Of a DNA stretch of 64,000 nt, positions 56,779 through 64,000 are shown piece by piece (position 1 is the first letter of the stretch; the number at the start of each line of letters is the position of its first letter). This DNA is from Bradyrhizobiaceae bacterium. Its GTDB lineage: Bacteria; Pseudomonadota; Alphaproteobacteria; Rhizobiales; Xanthobacteraceae. Where the stretch lies: contig JADYXZ010000004.1 in assembly GCA_020853885.1 (NCBI GenBank), positions 1 through 64,000 of the forward strand, written 5' to 3'. The translations under genes were made by a program, and so were the position numbers. The notes below the pieces were generated by a model, which had not been told where the DNA came from, searched no databases, and worked only from the letters and a program-made list of their open reading frames with translations.

Positions 56779-57300
56779 ATGCAGGAAAAATCGGCGGCAA
56801 GCCGCATGCGGACGGTAACTTGGCAGGACCCGTTCACCAGCGCCAATGCGGTTGGCGAGCACAGCGGGCTCGACTTCCTGCGCCGGATCGCGAGCGGCGA
56901 AATTCCCGACCCGCCGATGGCGGAGCTGCTCGGCTTCCGGTTGACGCAGGTGGAACGCGGGTTCGCCCTCTTCGAGATCGAGCCGGCCGAGTATCACTAC
57001 AACCCCATCGGCGTGGTGCACGGGGGCGTGGCGGGGACGCTTCTCGACTCCTGCATGGGATGCAGCGTGCAGTCGACGCTGCCTGCCGGCATGGGATACA
57101 CGACGCTCGAGTTCAAGGTGAACTTCGTGCGCCCGATCACGATGAAGACCGGATTGATGCGCGCCGAGGGGCGGGTCGTGCATGCGGGGACGCGCGTGGC
57201 GACCGCCGAGGGCAAGCTCGTCGATGCCGCCGGCAAGATCTATGCGCACGCGACAACGACCTGCCTGATCCTGCAGGTCAAGGCTGGCGGCGGGTCGTAG
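56779..57300 (+). CDS. PaaI-type hotdog-fold thioesterase
   Basis: 173 aa. The single hotdog domain begins near residue 50. PIGVVHGGVAGTLLDSCMG is the family motif, with the substrate-proximal His in HGG and the Asp in LLDSC; TLEFKVNFVRPI is the second strand. It hydrolyses acyl or aryl-CoA thioesters. The start ATG at 56779 follows a GGGGGG run six bases upstream. It is divergent from the exported protein gene (56617); the next gene, a nitrilase, starts 113 bp downstream. Confidence 0.9.
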   Translation: MQEKSAASRMRTVTWQDPFTSANAVGEHSGLDFLRRIASGEIPDPPMAELLGFRLTQVERGFALFEIEPAEYHYNPIGVVHGGVAGTLLDSCMGCSVQSTLPAGMGYTTLEFKVNFVRPITMKTGLMRAEGRVVHAGTRVATAEGKLVDAAGKIYAHATTTCLILQVKAGGGS

Positions 57301-57413
57301 GGCGAAAACCGGGGGTTTGGACGGTCCGGCCGGAAACCGCCGGGCGCGCGGCCGGGAACGGCGCAGAACAGCGCGATAGACGCTATATTTCCGGGCGAAT
57401 CAGGAGGACCGTC

Positions 57414-58355
57414 ATGACCAGCAAGGTGGCGGTGGTACAGAAGCCTCCCGTGATGCTCGACCGCGCGGCGACGATCGCACAGGTGTGCGCGGACATCAGC
57501 GAAGCGGCGGCGGCGGGTGTCACGCTTGTCGTGTTTCCCGAGGCATATATCCCCGGCTACCCGGCGTGGGTCTGGCGGCTGCAGCCGGGCCGCGACCTGC
57601 CGCTCAGCAACAAGCTGCATGCGCGGCTGCGCGAGAATTCCATCAATCTCGCCGCAGGCGACCTCGACCCCGTGTGCCAGACGGTGTGGCGGCACAAGAT
57701 CACGGTCGTGATCGGCTTCCACGAGATCGACGCGGAGTTCAGCGGATCGACGCTGTTCAACACGGTCGTCGTGATCGGGCCCGACGGCGCGATATTCAAC
57801 CGGCACCGCAAGCTCATGCCGACCAATCCCGAGCGCATGGTGTGGGGTTTCGGCGATGCGCGCGGATTGAAGGTGGTCGACACGCCGGTCGGGCGGATCG
57901 GCACGCTGATCTGCTGGGAAAACTACATGCCGCTGTCGCGCTATGCGCTCTATGCGCAGAACATGGAAATCCTGGTGGCGCCGACGTGGGATTGCGGCGA
58001 GGAATGGATCGCCACGATGAAGCATATCGCCAAGGAAGGCGGCTGTTGGGTGATCGGGACGGGGACGGCGATCCAGGGCAAGGACCTGCCGGAGAGCTTT
58101 CCCGAGCGCGCCAAGGTCGTCGAGGACGAGGACTGGCTGTGCGACGGCGACGCGGTGATCGTGCGGCCGTTCGGCAAGATCGAGGCGGGGCCGCTGCACC
58201 GCGAGCGCGGCATCCTCTACGGCGAGATCGACCGCGAAGCGGCGGCGCGCTCGCGCCGCACGCTCGACGTGACCGGGCACTATTCGCGGCCCGATATTTT
58301 CCGGCTGCAGATCAGCCGCGCGGCGATGCCGCCGGTGGAGTTCAACGACGCCTGA
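57414..58355 (+). CDS. Nitrilase-superfamily carbon-nitrogen hydrolase
   Basis: 313 aa. The catalytic triad is Glu43 (VVFPEAYIPGYP), Lys133 (NRHRKLMPTNPE) and Cys167 (GTLICWENYMPL), all present. The motif CWENYMP and the AWVW/LARLRENSI segments are characteristic of true nitrilases (aliphatic or aryl) rather than amidases or Nit2. It would convert nitriles to acids and ammonia. The start has a CAGGAGGACC site just upstream. Its exact nitrile is unknown. Confidence 0.92.
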   Translation: MTSKVAVVQKPPVMLDRAATIAQVCADISEAAAAGVTLVVFPEAYIPGYPAWVWRLQPGRDLPLSNKLHARLRENSINLAAGDLDPVCQTVWRHKITVVIGFHEIDAEFSGSTLFNTVVVIGPDGAIFNRHRKLMPTNPERMVWGFGDARGLKVVDTPVGRIGTLICWENYMPLSRYALYAQNMEILVAPTWDCGEEWIATMKHIAKEGGCWVIGTGTAIQGKDLPESFPERAKVVEDEDWLCDGDAVIVRPFGKIEAGPLHRERGILYGEIDREAAARSRRTLDVTGHYSRPDIFRLQISRAAMPPVEFNDA

Positions 58356-58380
58356 GTGCGATGATTTAAGGTCGGTGCAT

Positions 58381-58456
58381 CGTCATTGCGAGCGAAGCGA
58401 AGCAATCCAGCCATCGGGAAACTGGATTGCTTCGGCGCTGCGCGTCTCGCAATGAC
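58381..58456. repeat. Intergenic repeat, family D
   Basis: 76-bp palindrome from CGTCATTGCGAGCGAAGC through CAATCCAG...CTGGATTG to TCTCGCAATGAC, in the nitrilase-SGNH gap. This element type is common in Bradyrhizobium-like genomes. Confidence 0.85.
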
Positions 58457-58474
58457 AGCAATAGACGTAGAATG

Positions 58475-59314
58475 TCAGCGCGGGATCGAAACCGTCGTGA
58501 CGTTGCTGTTGGCAGCATCGGTCGGTGCGCGTTGCGCCTGCGTCTTCGAGTCCTGCCCCCGGGCAATCGCGGCGGGAACGAGTGCGTGCGCGAGATTCTT
58601 CGCAAAACAGCCGTAGCTCCAGTCGTTCATGTGGAAGAGATCGGGCGACAGCGTTTCGGCGAACGCGATGCCGCGATCCTGATGCCAGTGCTCCATCAGC
58701 GCGAAACGGCGGAAGACGGGAATCCTGAACTCGGCTGCGAGCCGCGACAGGAGCTGCACCATCGGCCGCGCGTCGGGATCGCGCAGCACTTTCGGCGCAT
58801 ACTGCGGATCGATGAGCACGATGTCGGCGCCGAAGTCGCGGATCTGACGAAGACCGTTGCGGATGATGGACGCCTCGTGATCGATGCCGTCGTCGCGCAA
58901 CAACGCATTGGTGCCGACCTGCCACAGCACCAGATCGGGGGACGTGGCGATCAGCTCGCCCTGCATCCGCGTGACCATCTCCTGCGCGTCTTCGCCGCTG
59001 ATGCCGTGGTTCAACACGTCGACGCGCGCCTGCGGGAGCAGCGTCCGCAGCTCCGCGGCAAGCCGGCTCGGGTAACTCAGGTCCTCGTTGCTCGCGCCCA
59101 CGCCCGCGGTCGAGGAGGAGCCGATCGCGAGCACGGTGACGGTTTCGCCGCGCGCAAGACGCGCCGAGAAGCGCTCGAGCGTGCCGGCGAGCGCCGAGAT
59201 CGTCTCGGGCACGTCGCATTCGATCCTGTGGATGTTGTCCGCGCCGGCCGTGGGCGCGGCGGCAAGCAATCCCCACAACCCCAGGGCGGCGCCCAGGGCA
59301 ACACGGAACTTCAT
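58475..59314 (-). CDS. Exported SGNH/GDSL hydrolase, copy 1
   Basis: 279 aa. The signal peptide is residues 1-25 (VALGAALGLWGLLAAAPTAGA). The nucleophile block VLAIGSSSTAGVGAS replaces GDSx with GSSS near Ser67. Further blocks are the NHGISGEDAQEMVTRM Gly, the oxyanion ATSPDLVLWQVGTNAL (GxN) and SPDLFHMNDWSYGCF with the catalytic Asp/His. SGNH enzymes remove acyl groups from glycans or lipids. Its start overlaps the stop of the upstream SGNH gene (ATGA). Third member of an opgC operon. Confidence 0.9.
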   Translation of the reverse strand: MKFRVALGAALGLWGLLAAAPTAGADNIHRIECDVPETISALAGTLERFSARLARGETVTVLAIGSSSTAGVGASNEDLSYPSRLAAELRTLLPQARVDVLNHGISGEDAQEMVTRMQGELIATSPDLVLWQVGTNALLRDDGIDHEASIIRNGLRQIRDFGADIVLIDPQYAPKVLRDPDARPMVQLLSRLAAEFRIPVFRRFALMEHWHQDRGIAFAETLSPDLFHMNDWSYGCFAKNLAHALVPAAIARGQDSKTQAQRAPTDAANSNVTTVSIPR

Positions 59315-60072
59315 TTCCCAGTCCCTCGGAACTCATCCAGGTCTGTGGCACGGGCCACAAAGCCTGCCAGCAGCTCGCCGATACACAAATGTACCTGCTC
59401 GTACAAGCCGTCGTTCTTGAGGGAGGTCAGGTCGAACGCGCCAAAATCGTTCCAGAAGCGCATGATGTCGTAGCGGCTGAAAAGCGGAACATCGGTGGCA
59501 TTCGCCACATTGCGCATGGCTGCGCGGTAGTCGCTCGCGTCGATCAGCTGTTCGGTGCGCGGACTGTATTGCATGTCGATCAGCACCACGTCGGCGCCGC
59601 TGCGCAAGACCGTCTCGATCCCCTGCAGCAGGGAGGCCGCGAAGTCCTCCGTGCTGACGCCGCGATAGGCGTCGGCGGTCCCCGCCTGCCAGATCACGAG
59701 CGACGGTTGCGTCTCTTTCAGGAGCTTGTCGAGCGTCGGCAGCAATTCCTTCACGGTGCGGCGGGCTGCCGCGCGGACGGTGAGATTGACGGAGAGTTCG
59801 GGAAAGCGGCGGCGCAGCGCGGCATCGAAAAAGGACGGATACGAACGCAGTCCCTTCGTCGCGCCGGTCTGCGAAGGCGAGCCCGACAGGAGCAGAATAT
59901 CCAGCTTGCGATCGCGCTTGGCGGCGCCCGTCGCCCGCTGCAGCGGCGCGAGCGGCTCGACATAGATCGAGGGCACGCTGCACCGCTCATCCGTGGCGAG
60001 TGCTGCGGGTGCAAGGGCGAGGCTTGCCGCTAGAGCAGCGGCGACGCGCAAATGGAAAAATTCCCAGCTCAT
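59311..60072 (-). CDS. Exported SGNH hydrolase-like protein, copy 2
   Basis: 253 aa. The signal peptide ends near APAALATDE. The hydrolase fold starts at LDILLLSGSPSQTGATKGL, where the Ser block reads SGSPS. The GxN-like region is PSLVIWQAGTADAYRG (GTAD), and the terminal His lies in LYEQVHLCIGELLAGFV. The match is weaker than copy 1 and one oxyanion residue differs, so it may be a diverged or non-catalytic paralogue. The start at MSWEFFHL overlaps the opgC stop by 4 bp, and its stop overlaps copy 1. Together they imply an operon acting on one substrate. Confidence 0.82.
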   Translation of the reverse strand: MSWEFFHLRVAAALAASLALAPAALATDERCSVPSIYVEPLAPLQRATGAAKRDRKLDILLLSGSPSQTGATKGLRSYPSFFDAALRRRFPELSVNLTVRAAARRTVKELLPTLDKLLKETQPSLVIWQAGTADAYRGVSTEDFAASLLQGIETVLRSGADVVLIDMQYSPRTEQLIDASDYRAAMRNVANATDVPLFSRYDIMRFWNDFGAFDLTSLKNDGLYEQVHLCIGELLAGFVARATDLDEFRGTGK

Positions 60073-61199
60073 GTCGCAACCGGCTTGTTCGGAAGCCGCC
60101 GGTCGAGGCTCTTGTACCACGAAAGCAATGCGGCCAGTGCAACCATCAGGGCGATGCCGGCGAGGTTAATGAACACCTGCATGGCGACGGAACCGGAGAT
60201 TTCGCTCAGCATGAAAAGGGCCGTCAGCGAGAGGAACACGCCGAGGCAAAAGACCTCCAGCGAATGACGGCCGCACAGGATGAGCGGTTGCGCCCAAGGC
60301 GTGCGGAGGAAGCCGGCGTCCGCCGGCACGAGCCGGACGACCACGATGGCCTGCGCGAGGAAGTGGGCGAGACGCAGCGGCGAGAGATCGGACTTGTTGA
60401 GGGGAAAAATCAGCATCCATCCCGGCACCTCACGGGCGAGACCGGGAAAATAGATGGTCGCGTTCCACACGCAGGCGACCGCCAGATAGGCGATGCAGAG
60501 CGCCAGCACCGCCCGGGAGCGAAGGATTTTCTCCAGCCGGTCTCCGCTGCCGACCGCGCACCATGCCCCGATCAGGAACAGGAGCTGCCAGGCGAACGGA
60601 TTGAAGAACCAGGTCTGCTCCATCGGATAGAGCTTCAGGTTCAGCCCCCCGAAATAAGCCGCCGCCCACAGGGCAATCGACAGCACGAACGCGACGGCCG
60701 GCTTGCGGAGCACGAGCCAGAGCATCAACGGAAACGCCAGCATGAGCAGGATGTAGAGCGGCAGGATGTTCACGTTGGCGAGCAGGAAGCGCAGCCGCAG
60801 GACTTCGAGAAGGATCGCTTCCGGCTGCTGAAAAAAGTGCAGCGCCACCATCTCGTCGGCATAAAGCGGGTTGTCGAAGCGGTGCACCACGTATGCCGTC
60901 TGCGCGATGTAGATGACGGAAAGAAACACGAAGGCGACATAGAGCTGCCACACGCGCTTGAGGATGCGGGCGCTTGCGATGATGAACCCGCTCTCCTGCA
61001 TCACGCGCCCATAGACGAAGGCGGCGGTGTAGCCGGAGATGAAGACGAAGATCTCTGCGGCGTCGCTGAAGCCGTAGTTCCGGTTGGTGAACCAGCTCAT
61101 CACGTTCGACGGAACGTGATTGATGAAGATGAACCAGAGCGAAAGGCCGCGAAAGAAATCGAGGCGAAGATCGCGGCTCTTCGGGGCGGGCGAGTTCAT
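60069..61199 (-). CDS. opgC: OpgC-like acyltransferase membrane protein
   Basis: 376 aa inner-membrane protein with about ten hydrophobic helices. The OpgC N-terminus is intact: RDLRLDFFRGLSLWFIFINH, then NYGFSDAAEIFVFISGYTAA and LRLRFLLANVNILPLY. OpgC proteins succinylate osmoregulated periplasmic glucans. The start at MNSPAPK (61199) is chosen; an ATG at 61262, 12 bp after trmO, is an alternative that would make tighter coupling. The opgGH glucan synthesis genes are not seen. It is followed by two overlapping exported SGNH hydrolases. Confidence 0.88.
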   Translation of the reverse strand: MNSPAPKSRDLRLDFFRGLSLWFIFINHVPSNVMSWFTNRNYGFSDAAEIFVFISGYTAAFVYGRVMQESGFIIASARILKRVWQLYVAFVFLSVIYIAQTAYVVHRFDNPLYADEMVALHFFQQPEAILLEVLRLRFLLANVNILPLYILLMLAFPLMLWLVLRKPAVAFVLSIALWAAAYFGGLNLKLYPMEQTWFFNPFAWQLLFLIGAWCAVGSGDRLEKILRSRAVLALCIAYLAVACVWNATIYFPGLAREVPGWMLIFPLNKSDLSPLRLAHFLAQAIVVVRLVPADAGFLRTPWAQPLILCGRHSLEVFCLGVFLSLTALFMLSEISGSVAMQVFINLAGIALMVALAALLSWYKSLDRRLPNKPVAT

Positions 61200-61274
61200 T
61201 GAGCGGCCGCGTATATTGGACGAGAAAGACGATTGCGTTCGACGATCTGTCGCTTGCGCCATCCCAGTCGATTT

Positions 61275-61787
61275 TTACGCCTGCGTCGAGGCAGGCGGCG
61301 GAGTTTCCCCAAGCGGGGCATCGACCGTGGCAAGGTAGGGCTTGATATCGACGAGCGGCGTGCCGTCGATGCAGTCGAGCCCGGAGACGCGCAGCCGCGT
61401 GCCTTCGATCTGCAGCAATCGCGCGACCGACAGCGCGATCGGGTTCGGCCGCACCGGCGAGCGGAGCGCAAAGGTTCCGCGCGCGACGCCGCTATGCCGC
61501 GGAACCTGCACGATCAGATCGCGTCGCGCCCGGTTCATGAAATAGAGCACCACCACGTGGGAGAAGGTCTCGATGCCGGTGAGCCCGGCACGGTAACGCG
61601 CGTCGAGTTCGATCGTGCAGACCGCACCCTTGGCCTCGCGCGGGTTCTTCGGGCACTCCTCGCGCGTCTTCCAGGGGGTGCGGATCGTGCCGATGAAATA
61701 GATGCCGGCGTCGAAATCCGCGGGGAGGTCGATCTCGACCTCGCCGGGACGGACGTCGAACGCGTCGGGGGAAGCGTTGCTGTTCAT
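61275..61787 (-). CDS. TrmO/TsaA-family tRNA m6t6A methyltransferase
   Basis: 170 aa beta-barrel methyltransferase of the YaeB/TrmO family, which N6-methylates t6A37 in tRNAThr. The N-terminal IGTIRTPWKTREECPKN block, GLTGIETFSHVVVLYFM, LRSPVRPNPIALSVARLL (the conserved RP-NPI-L loop) and LDCIDGTPLVDIKPYLA are all present. It is the short form without the C-terminal domain of the E. coli enzyme. It lies just upstream of opgC on the same strand. Whether this short type methylates tRNA is not established. Confidence 0.88.
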   Translation of the reverse strand: MNSNASPDAFDVRPGEVEIDLPADFDAGIYFIGTIRTPWKTREECPKNPREAKGAVCTIELDARYRAGLTGIETFSHVVVLYFMNRARRDLIVQVPRHSGVARGTFALRSPVRPNPIALSVARLLQIEGTRLRVSGLDCIDGTPLVDIKPYLATVDAPLGETPPPASTQA

Positions 61788-61857
61788 CGGGGCAGGCTAG
61801 CAGATCGGGCGGCCCGCACGGGACCGCGGGGCGGTGCGGCAGATCAAACAAGCGAAA

Positions 61858-61883
61858 GCGCCGGAGGTGGTTCCCTCCGGCGC
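61858..61883. terminator. Candidate terminator downstream of the microprotein gene
   Basis: 10-bp stem GCGCCGGAGG / CCTCCGGCGC with loop TGGTTC. On the minus strand it is followed by GCTTTCGCTTGTTT. It lies between the microprotein and trmO. Confidence 0.55.
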
Positions 61884-61926
61884 CTATTCCGTGTGGCCCG
61901 CCGGGTGCGGCGGATCAGGCCCTAGC

Positions 61927-62010
61927 TCAGAACATGCCGAACAACACCGCTCCGACGAACACGAAGGCGGCGAAGATTGCCAGCACGTTGATCCTCTGGA
62001 CGAGATCCAA
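61927..62010 (-). CDS. 27-residue membrane microprotein
   Basis: Starts at TTG 62010 with a very strong AGGAGG ribosome site eight bases upstream. The product begins MDLVQRINVLAIFAAF, continues with a hydrophobic helix, and ends in GMF. The sole helix spans about residues 8-27. It encodes no Cys or His. It is too short for automatic gene finding. The Shine-Dalgarno match and hydrophobic composition support translation. The function is unknown. A hairpin follows its stop. Confidence 0.6.
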   Translation of the reverse strand: MDLVQRINVLAIFAAFVFVGAVLFGMF

Positions 62011-62363
62011 TGGGTCACCCTCCTGGTGGTTGAGCCTCAGCCTACGAACCTAGGGCCAAAGCGGGCGCCGGCAAGGCGGAATTGTTGTGCATCGCGGCAC
62101 AAAAATTCAACGAATCCGCGGATTTAGCGATAATTTCCCGATTTTTCGCTTGGCGCCGCAGCAGAAAACGGAGAAGAAAATTCAAAATCCGGTAAGTAAA
62201 TACCATAAAATACTGTGGATCGAATTGGACAAATCGGCGGCGCCGCCTGCGACCGCATCCGGGACGCGCAAGAATGTTGCCGGCGCGCGGCCCCGTAGCG
62301 TTGACGCGGCGTTAACGAAACTCGTTGATCCGGCCTTAATCCGCTCGCCCGCATTTTCGCGGG
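62011..62363. other. 353-bp intergenic stretch with AT-rich centre
   Basis: Between the microprotein start and the extensin-family gene. The first 20 bases hold the microprotein ribosome site. About 62090-62230 is markedly AT-rich against its surroundings (AAAATTCAA, AATACCATAAAATACTG). No coding frame, RNA or repeat could be supported in it; it presumably carries the divergent promoters. Confidence 0.5.
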
Positions 62364-63719
62364 ATGACGCGCGGAGCTGGGGTCGGATCGGTCGAGGAGG
62401 AAGCGCAGGGCGCTTCCTCCTCGACCGCGAATCCGACCCTGTTCAATCAGCCAGGGTGCGATTCACGCCTCCGGGGGAAGCTCGAGCGCTTCCCCCGGAG
62501 ACGATCGCACCCTTGGTTTCTCGTCGCCCCGCTGATCGCGCTTGGGCTCGTCGGCTGCCGCTACTTCGGGTTCGAGGAGCGAGAGCCGTGGCGCGCCGAA
62601 GCCGAAGAGCAGTGCATCGCGCAAGGCATGGTCCAGCGCTCCGCCTACATGGAGATGGGCTCGGCGCTGAACGGCAACGGCACCTGCGGCATGACGCGGC
62701 CGTTCAAGGTGGCCGCCGTGAACGGCGGCTTCGTCGCGCTCGAGCCCAAGGCGACGCTTGCCTGTCCGCTGGTGGCGAACGTGGAAGCCTGGTTCATGGA
62801 GGCGGTGCAGCCGGCGGCGATGGCCTGGTACGGCTCGCCGGTGACGGAGATCAAGCAGATCTCCGCCTATTCGTGCCGGACCATGAACGGGCAGCCCGGC
62901 GCTTCCATTTCCGAGCACGCGTTCGGCAACGCGCTGGACATCGCCAGCTTCCGATTCGCCGACGGCCGCGAAGTGAACGTCAAGAGCGGGTGGAAGGGCG
63001 GCCCCGAGGAGCGCGGCTTTCTCCGTTCGGTGCACGCGGCGGCGTGCGAGCGCTTCTCGACCGTGCTCGCGCCGGGCGCGGACATGTTCCACTACGATCA
63101 TATCCACGTCGATCTCATGCGGCGGGCATCGGGGCGCAATGTGTGCAAGCCCGCGCCGATCAGCCCGACGCCGCCGGCCTTGCGGCCGCCGCAACCGGAC
63201 CTGGTGGCGCGTGCGCCGTCGCGACCGGATTCCACCTCGCCGTGGGCGCAAGCCGCGCCGCGACCGGCACAGGCTTCGATGAGCGGACCCGGCGTGATCG
63301 TGCGAGGGCCGGCGCGGCCGGCAGCGGGCGCGCCGCTCGTGCTCGGCAATCCGGCGCCGCCGACGAATTCGTTCGGAGCACCGCTGCCGATCGCCGAGCG
63401 CGTGCGGCAGGCGCTGGGAACGCCGGCGCCGCAATCGCCCGCGCCCGTTCAGCAGCAGCAGCCGCTGCCGCCGATGCAGCAGCCCGGTTATCCGAATCCG
63501 CACGGCCTCGTGCCGCCCGGCCGGATTCCGAACGCGCGGGTGGGCGCCGACCCGACGGTGACGGGATCGATCGCGAAGCCTGAATCCGGAAAGAAGAGCG
63601 GGCAGGCGAAGTCGCTGGAAGCGTCTCTCTTGAGCCCCCACTCGATGGCGGAAGAAGCGCCGAGCTCTGAAGCGGCGTCGGTGTTCAATCTCCTGTCCGA
63701 AAACGGAAAGCGGCCCTAG
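62364..63719 (+). CDS. Extensin-family lipoprotein with 5' end in two palindromes
   Basis: 451 aa. The core (about residues 70-260) is the extensin-like C-terminal family of bacteria: CIAQGMVQRSAYMEMG, GMTRPFKVAAVNGGFVAL, YSCRTMNGQPGASISEHAFG and HIHVDLMRR, with Cys and His likely metal or disulfide residues. A lipobox LGLVGC (about residues 60-65) follows a short membrane segment. The rest (260-451) is Pro/Gln/Ala-rich and disordered. Odd feature: codons 6-50 come from two palindromic repeats, so the signal sequence sits about 50 residues in. The translation start is therefore uncertain. Confidence 0.8.
   Translation: MTRGAGVGSVEEEAQGASSSTANPTLFNQPGCDSRLRGKLERFPRRRSHPWFLVAPLIALGLVGCRYFGFEEREPWRAEAEEQCIAQGMVQRSAYMEMGSALNGNGTCGMTRPFKVAAVNGGFVALEPKATLACPLVANVEAWFMEAVQPAAMAWYGSPVTEIKQISAYSCRTMNGQPGASISEHAFGNALDIASFRFADGREVNVKSGWKGGPEERGFLRSVHAAACERFSTVLAPGADMFHYDHIHVDLMRRASGRNVCKPAPISPTPPALRPPQPDLVARAPSRPDSTSPWAQAAPRPAQASMSGPGVIVRGPARPAAGAPLVLGNPAPPTNSFGAPLPIAERVRQALGTPAPQSPAPVQQQQPLPPMQQPGYPNPHGLVPPGRIPNARVGADPTVTGSIAKPESGKKSGQAKSLEASLLSPHSMAEEAPSSEAASVFNLLSENGKRP
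62380..62439. repeat. Tandem palindrome family C, copy 3
   Basis: 60-bp hairpin. Outer arms GGGTCGGAT and ATCCGACCC; inner arms of 17 bp flank an AGG loop; an asymmetric GCGA sits on the right. It lies in frame inside the extensin-family coding sequence. Confidence 0.8.
62453..62513. repeat. Tandem palindrome family C, copy 4
   Basis: 61-bp hairpin, 13 bp after copy 3. Outer arms AGGGTGCGAT and ATCGCACCCT, inner 13-bp arms CTCCGGGGGAAGC / GCTTCCCCCGGAG, and an asymmetric TCACGC on the left. Same organisation as the pair at 42362-42498. Confidence 0.8.
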
Positions 63720-63766
63720 CCGTTCGGACGGCGGTGGCCGAAAACCGGCCGTGCTATGAGCTTTCC

Positions 63767-64000
63767 ATGAGCTTTGTGCATGCGGGGCGCAGGATCGATT
63801 ATGCCGAGACGGGCGCGGGGCCTTGCCTCGTGCTCGTGCCCGGCTCGTTCAGCACCACCGCCGCCTGGCGGCCGGTGACAGAATTTCTCAAGGACCGCTT
63901 TCGCGTCGTCGCCACGAGCCTGCCCGGCGCCGGCGAGACTGAAGAGACTCGCCAGCCGTACGACGAGTCGATCGACCGGGTGGTCGAGACGGTCGAGGCG
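63767..64000 (+). CDS. Alpha/beta hydrolase, truncated by the window edge
   Basis: First 78 codons of a hydrolase. The N-terminus VHAGRRIDYAETGAGPCLVL and the oxyanion-like VPGSFSTTAAWRPV (HG/PGS type) are typical of alpha/beta hydrolases, followed by the beta-strand segment RVVATSLPGAGET (the usual LPGxGxS pattern). The nucleophile elbow and the rest lie beyond the window. The start was chosen at ATG 63767. No function can be assigned. Confidence 0.75.
   Translation, partial: MSFVHAGRRIDYAETGAGPCLVLVPGSFSTTAAWRPVTEFLKDRFRVVATSLPGAGETEETRQPYDESIDRVVETVEA

Overview
The window comes from a high-G+C alphaproteobacterium, most likely of the order Hyphomicrobiales (Bradyrhizobium/Xanthobacteraceae-like). 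Three things point that way. The dnaG-rpoD pair and the carB-greA-Lrp-trxB-lysR order are typical of that group. DnaG has the degenerate zinc finger I associate with it. The intergenic palindromes (CCTCATCCTGAGGAGC..., CCGCTCATTCCCGC...GGGGACGAGCGG, CGTCATTGCGAGC...) are also typical, as are the tripartite-tricarboxylate transporter and many solute-binding proteins. It is chromosomal. There is no CRISPR array, prophage or complete insertion sequence.

Layout. 1-5.0 kb: rpoD (cut by the window edge) and dnaG on the minus strand, then a brnT-brnA toxin-antitoxin operon with a promoter-embedded palindrome. 5.1-8.6 kb: a flavin oxidoreductase, an ArsR/AHSA1/glyoxalase operon, a tautomerase and yqeY. 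8.6-16 kb: carA and carB, separated by three small genes, then greA. 16-23.4 kb: an orphan LivM permease, Lrp, trxB, LysR, MsrP and a TetR/azoreductase/DoxX locus. 23.5-28.4 kb: a candidate methyl-transfer operon (LigM/DesA-type demethylase, solute-binding protein, core-MetE-like methyltransferase) opposite a GntR regulator. 28.5-34.1 kb: an EF-G-like GTPase, a GNAT protein and two tandem PaaK/CapK-like adenylate-forming enzymes of unlike composition. 34.2-43.7 kb: envelope proteins, a methyltransferase, TetR plus a mandelate-racemase-like enzyme, AatA, a frameshifted PAP2 gene, a GST and a PQQ-type sugar dehydrogenase. 43.8-49.3 kb: a CAU tRNA, tctB-tctA with two tctC genes, and a dienelactone hydrolase with a histone-like Lys-rich tail. 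49.5-52.3 kb: an LldD-type oxidase and a tandem glycine riboswitch controlling a DadA-like oxidoreductase. 52.7-58.4 kb: EttA, GNAT, a lytic transglycosylase, a thioesterase and a nitrilase. 58.5-64 kb: a TrmO-OpgC-SGNH-SGNH minus-strand cluster, a 27-residue membrane microprotein, an extensin-family lipoprotein whose 5' end lies in two palindromes, and a truncated alpha/beta hydrolase.

How the genes work together. Housekeeping functions (transcription initiation and cleavage, replication priming, carbamoyl phosphate, thioredoxin reduction, translational throttling) are interleaved with accessory catabolic loci, each with its own local regulator. The most system-like groups are the LigM/MetE-like methyl relay, the OpgC plus two exported SGNH hydrolases, and the glycine-riboswitch dehydrogenase. 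All functions are assigned by reading motifs and recalled family features; no database search was run.
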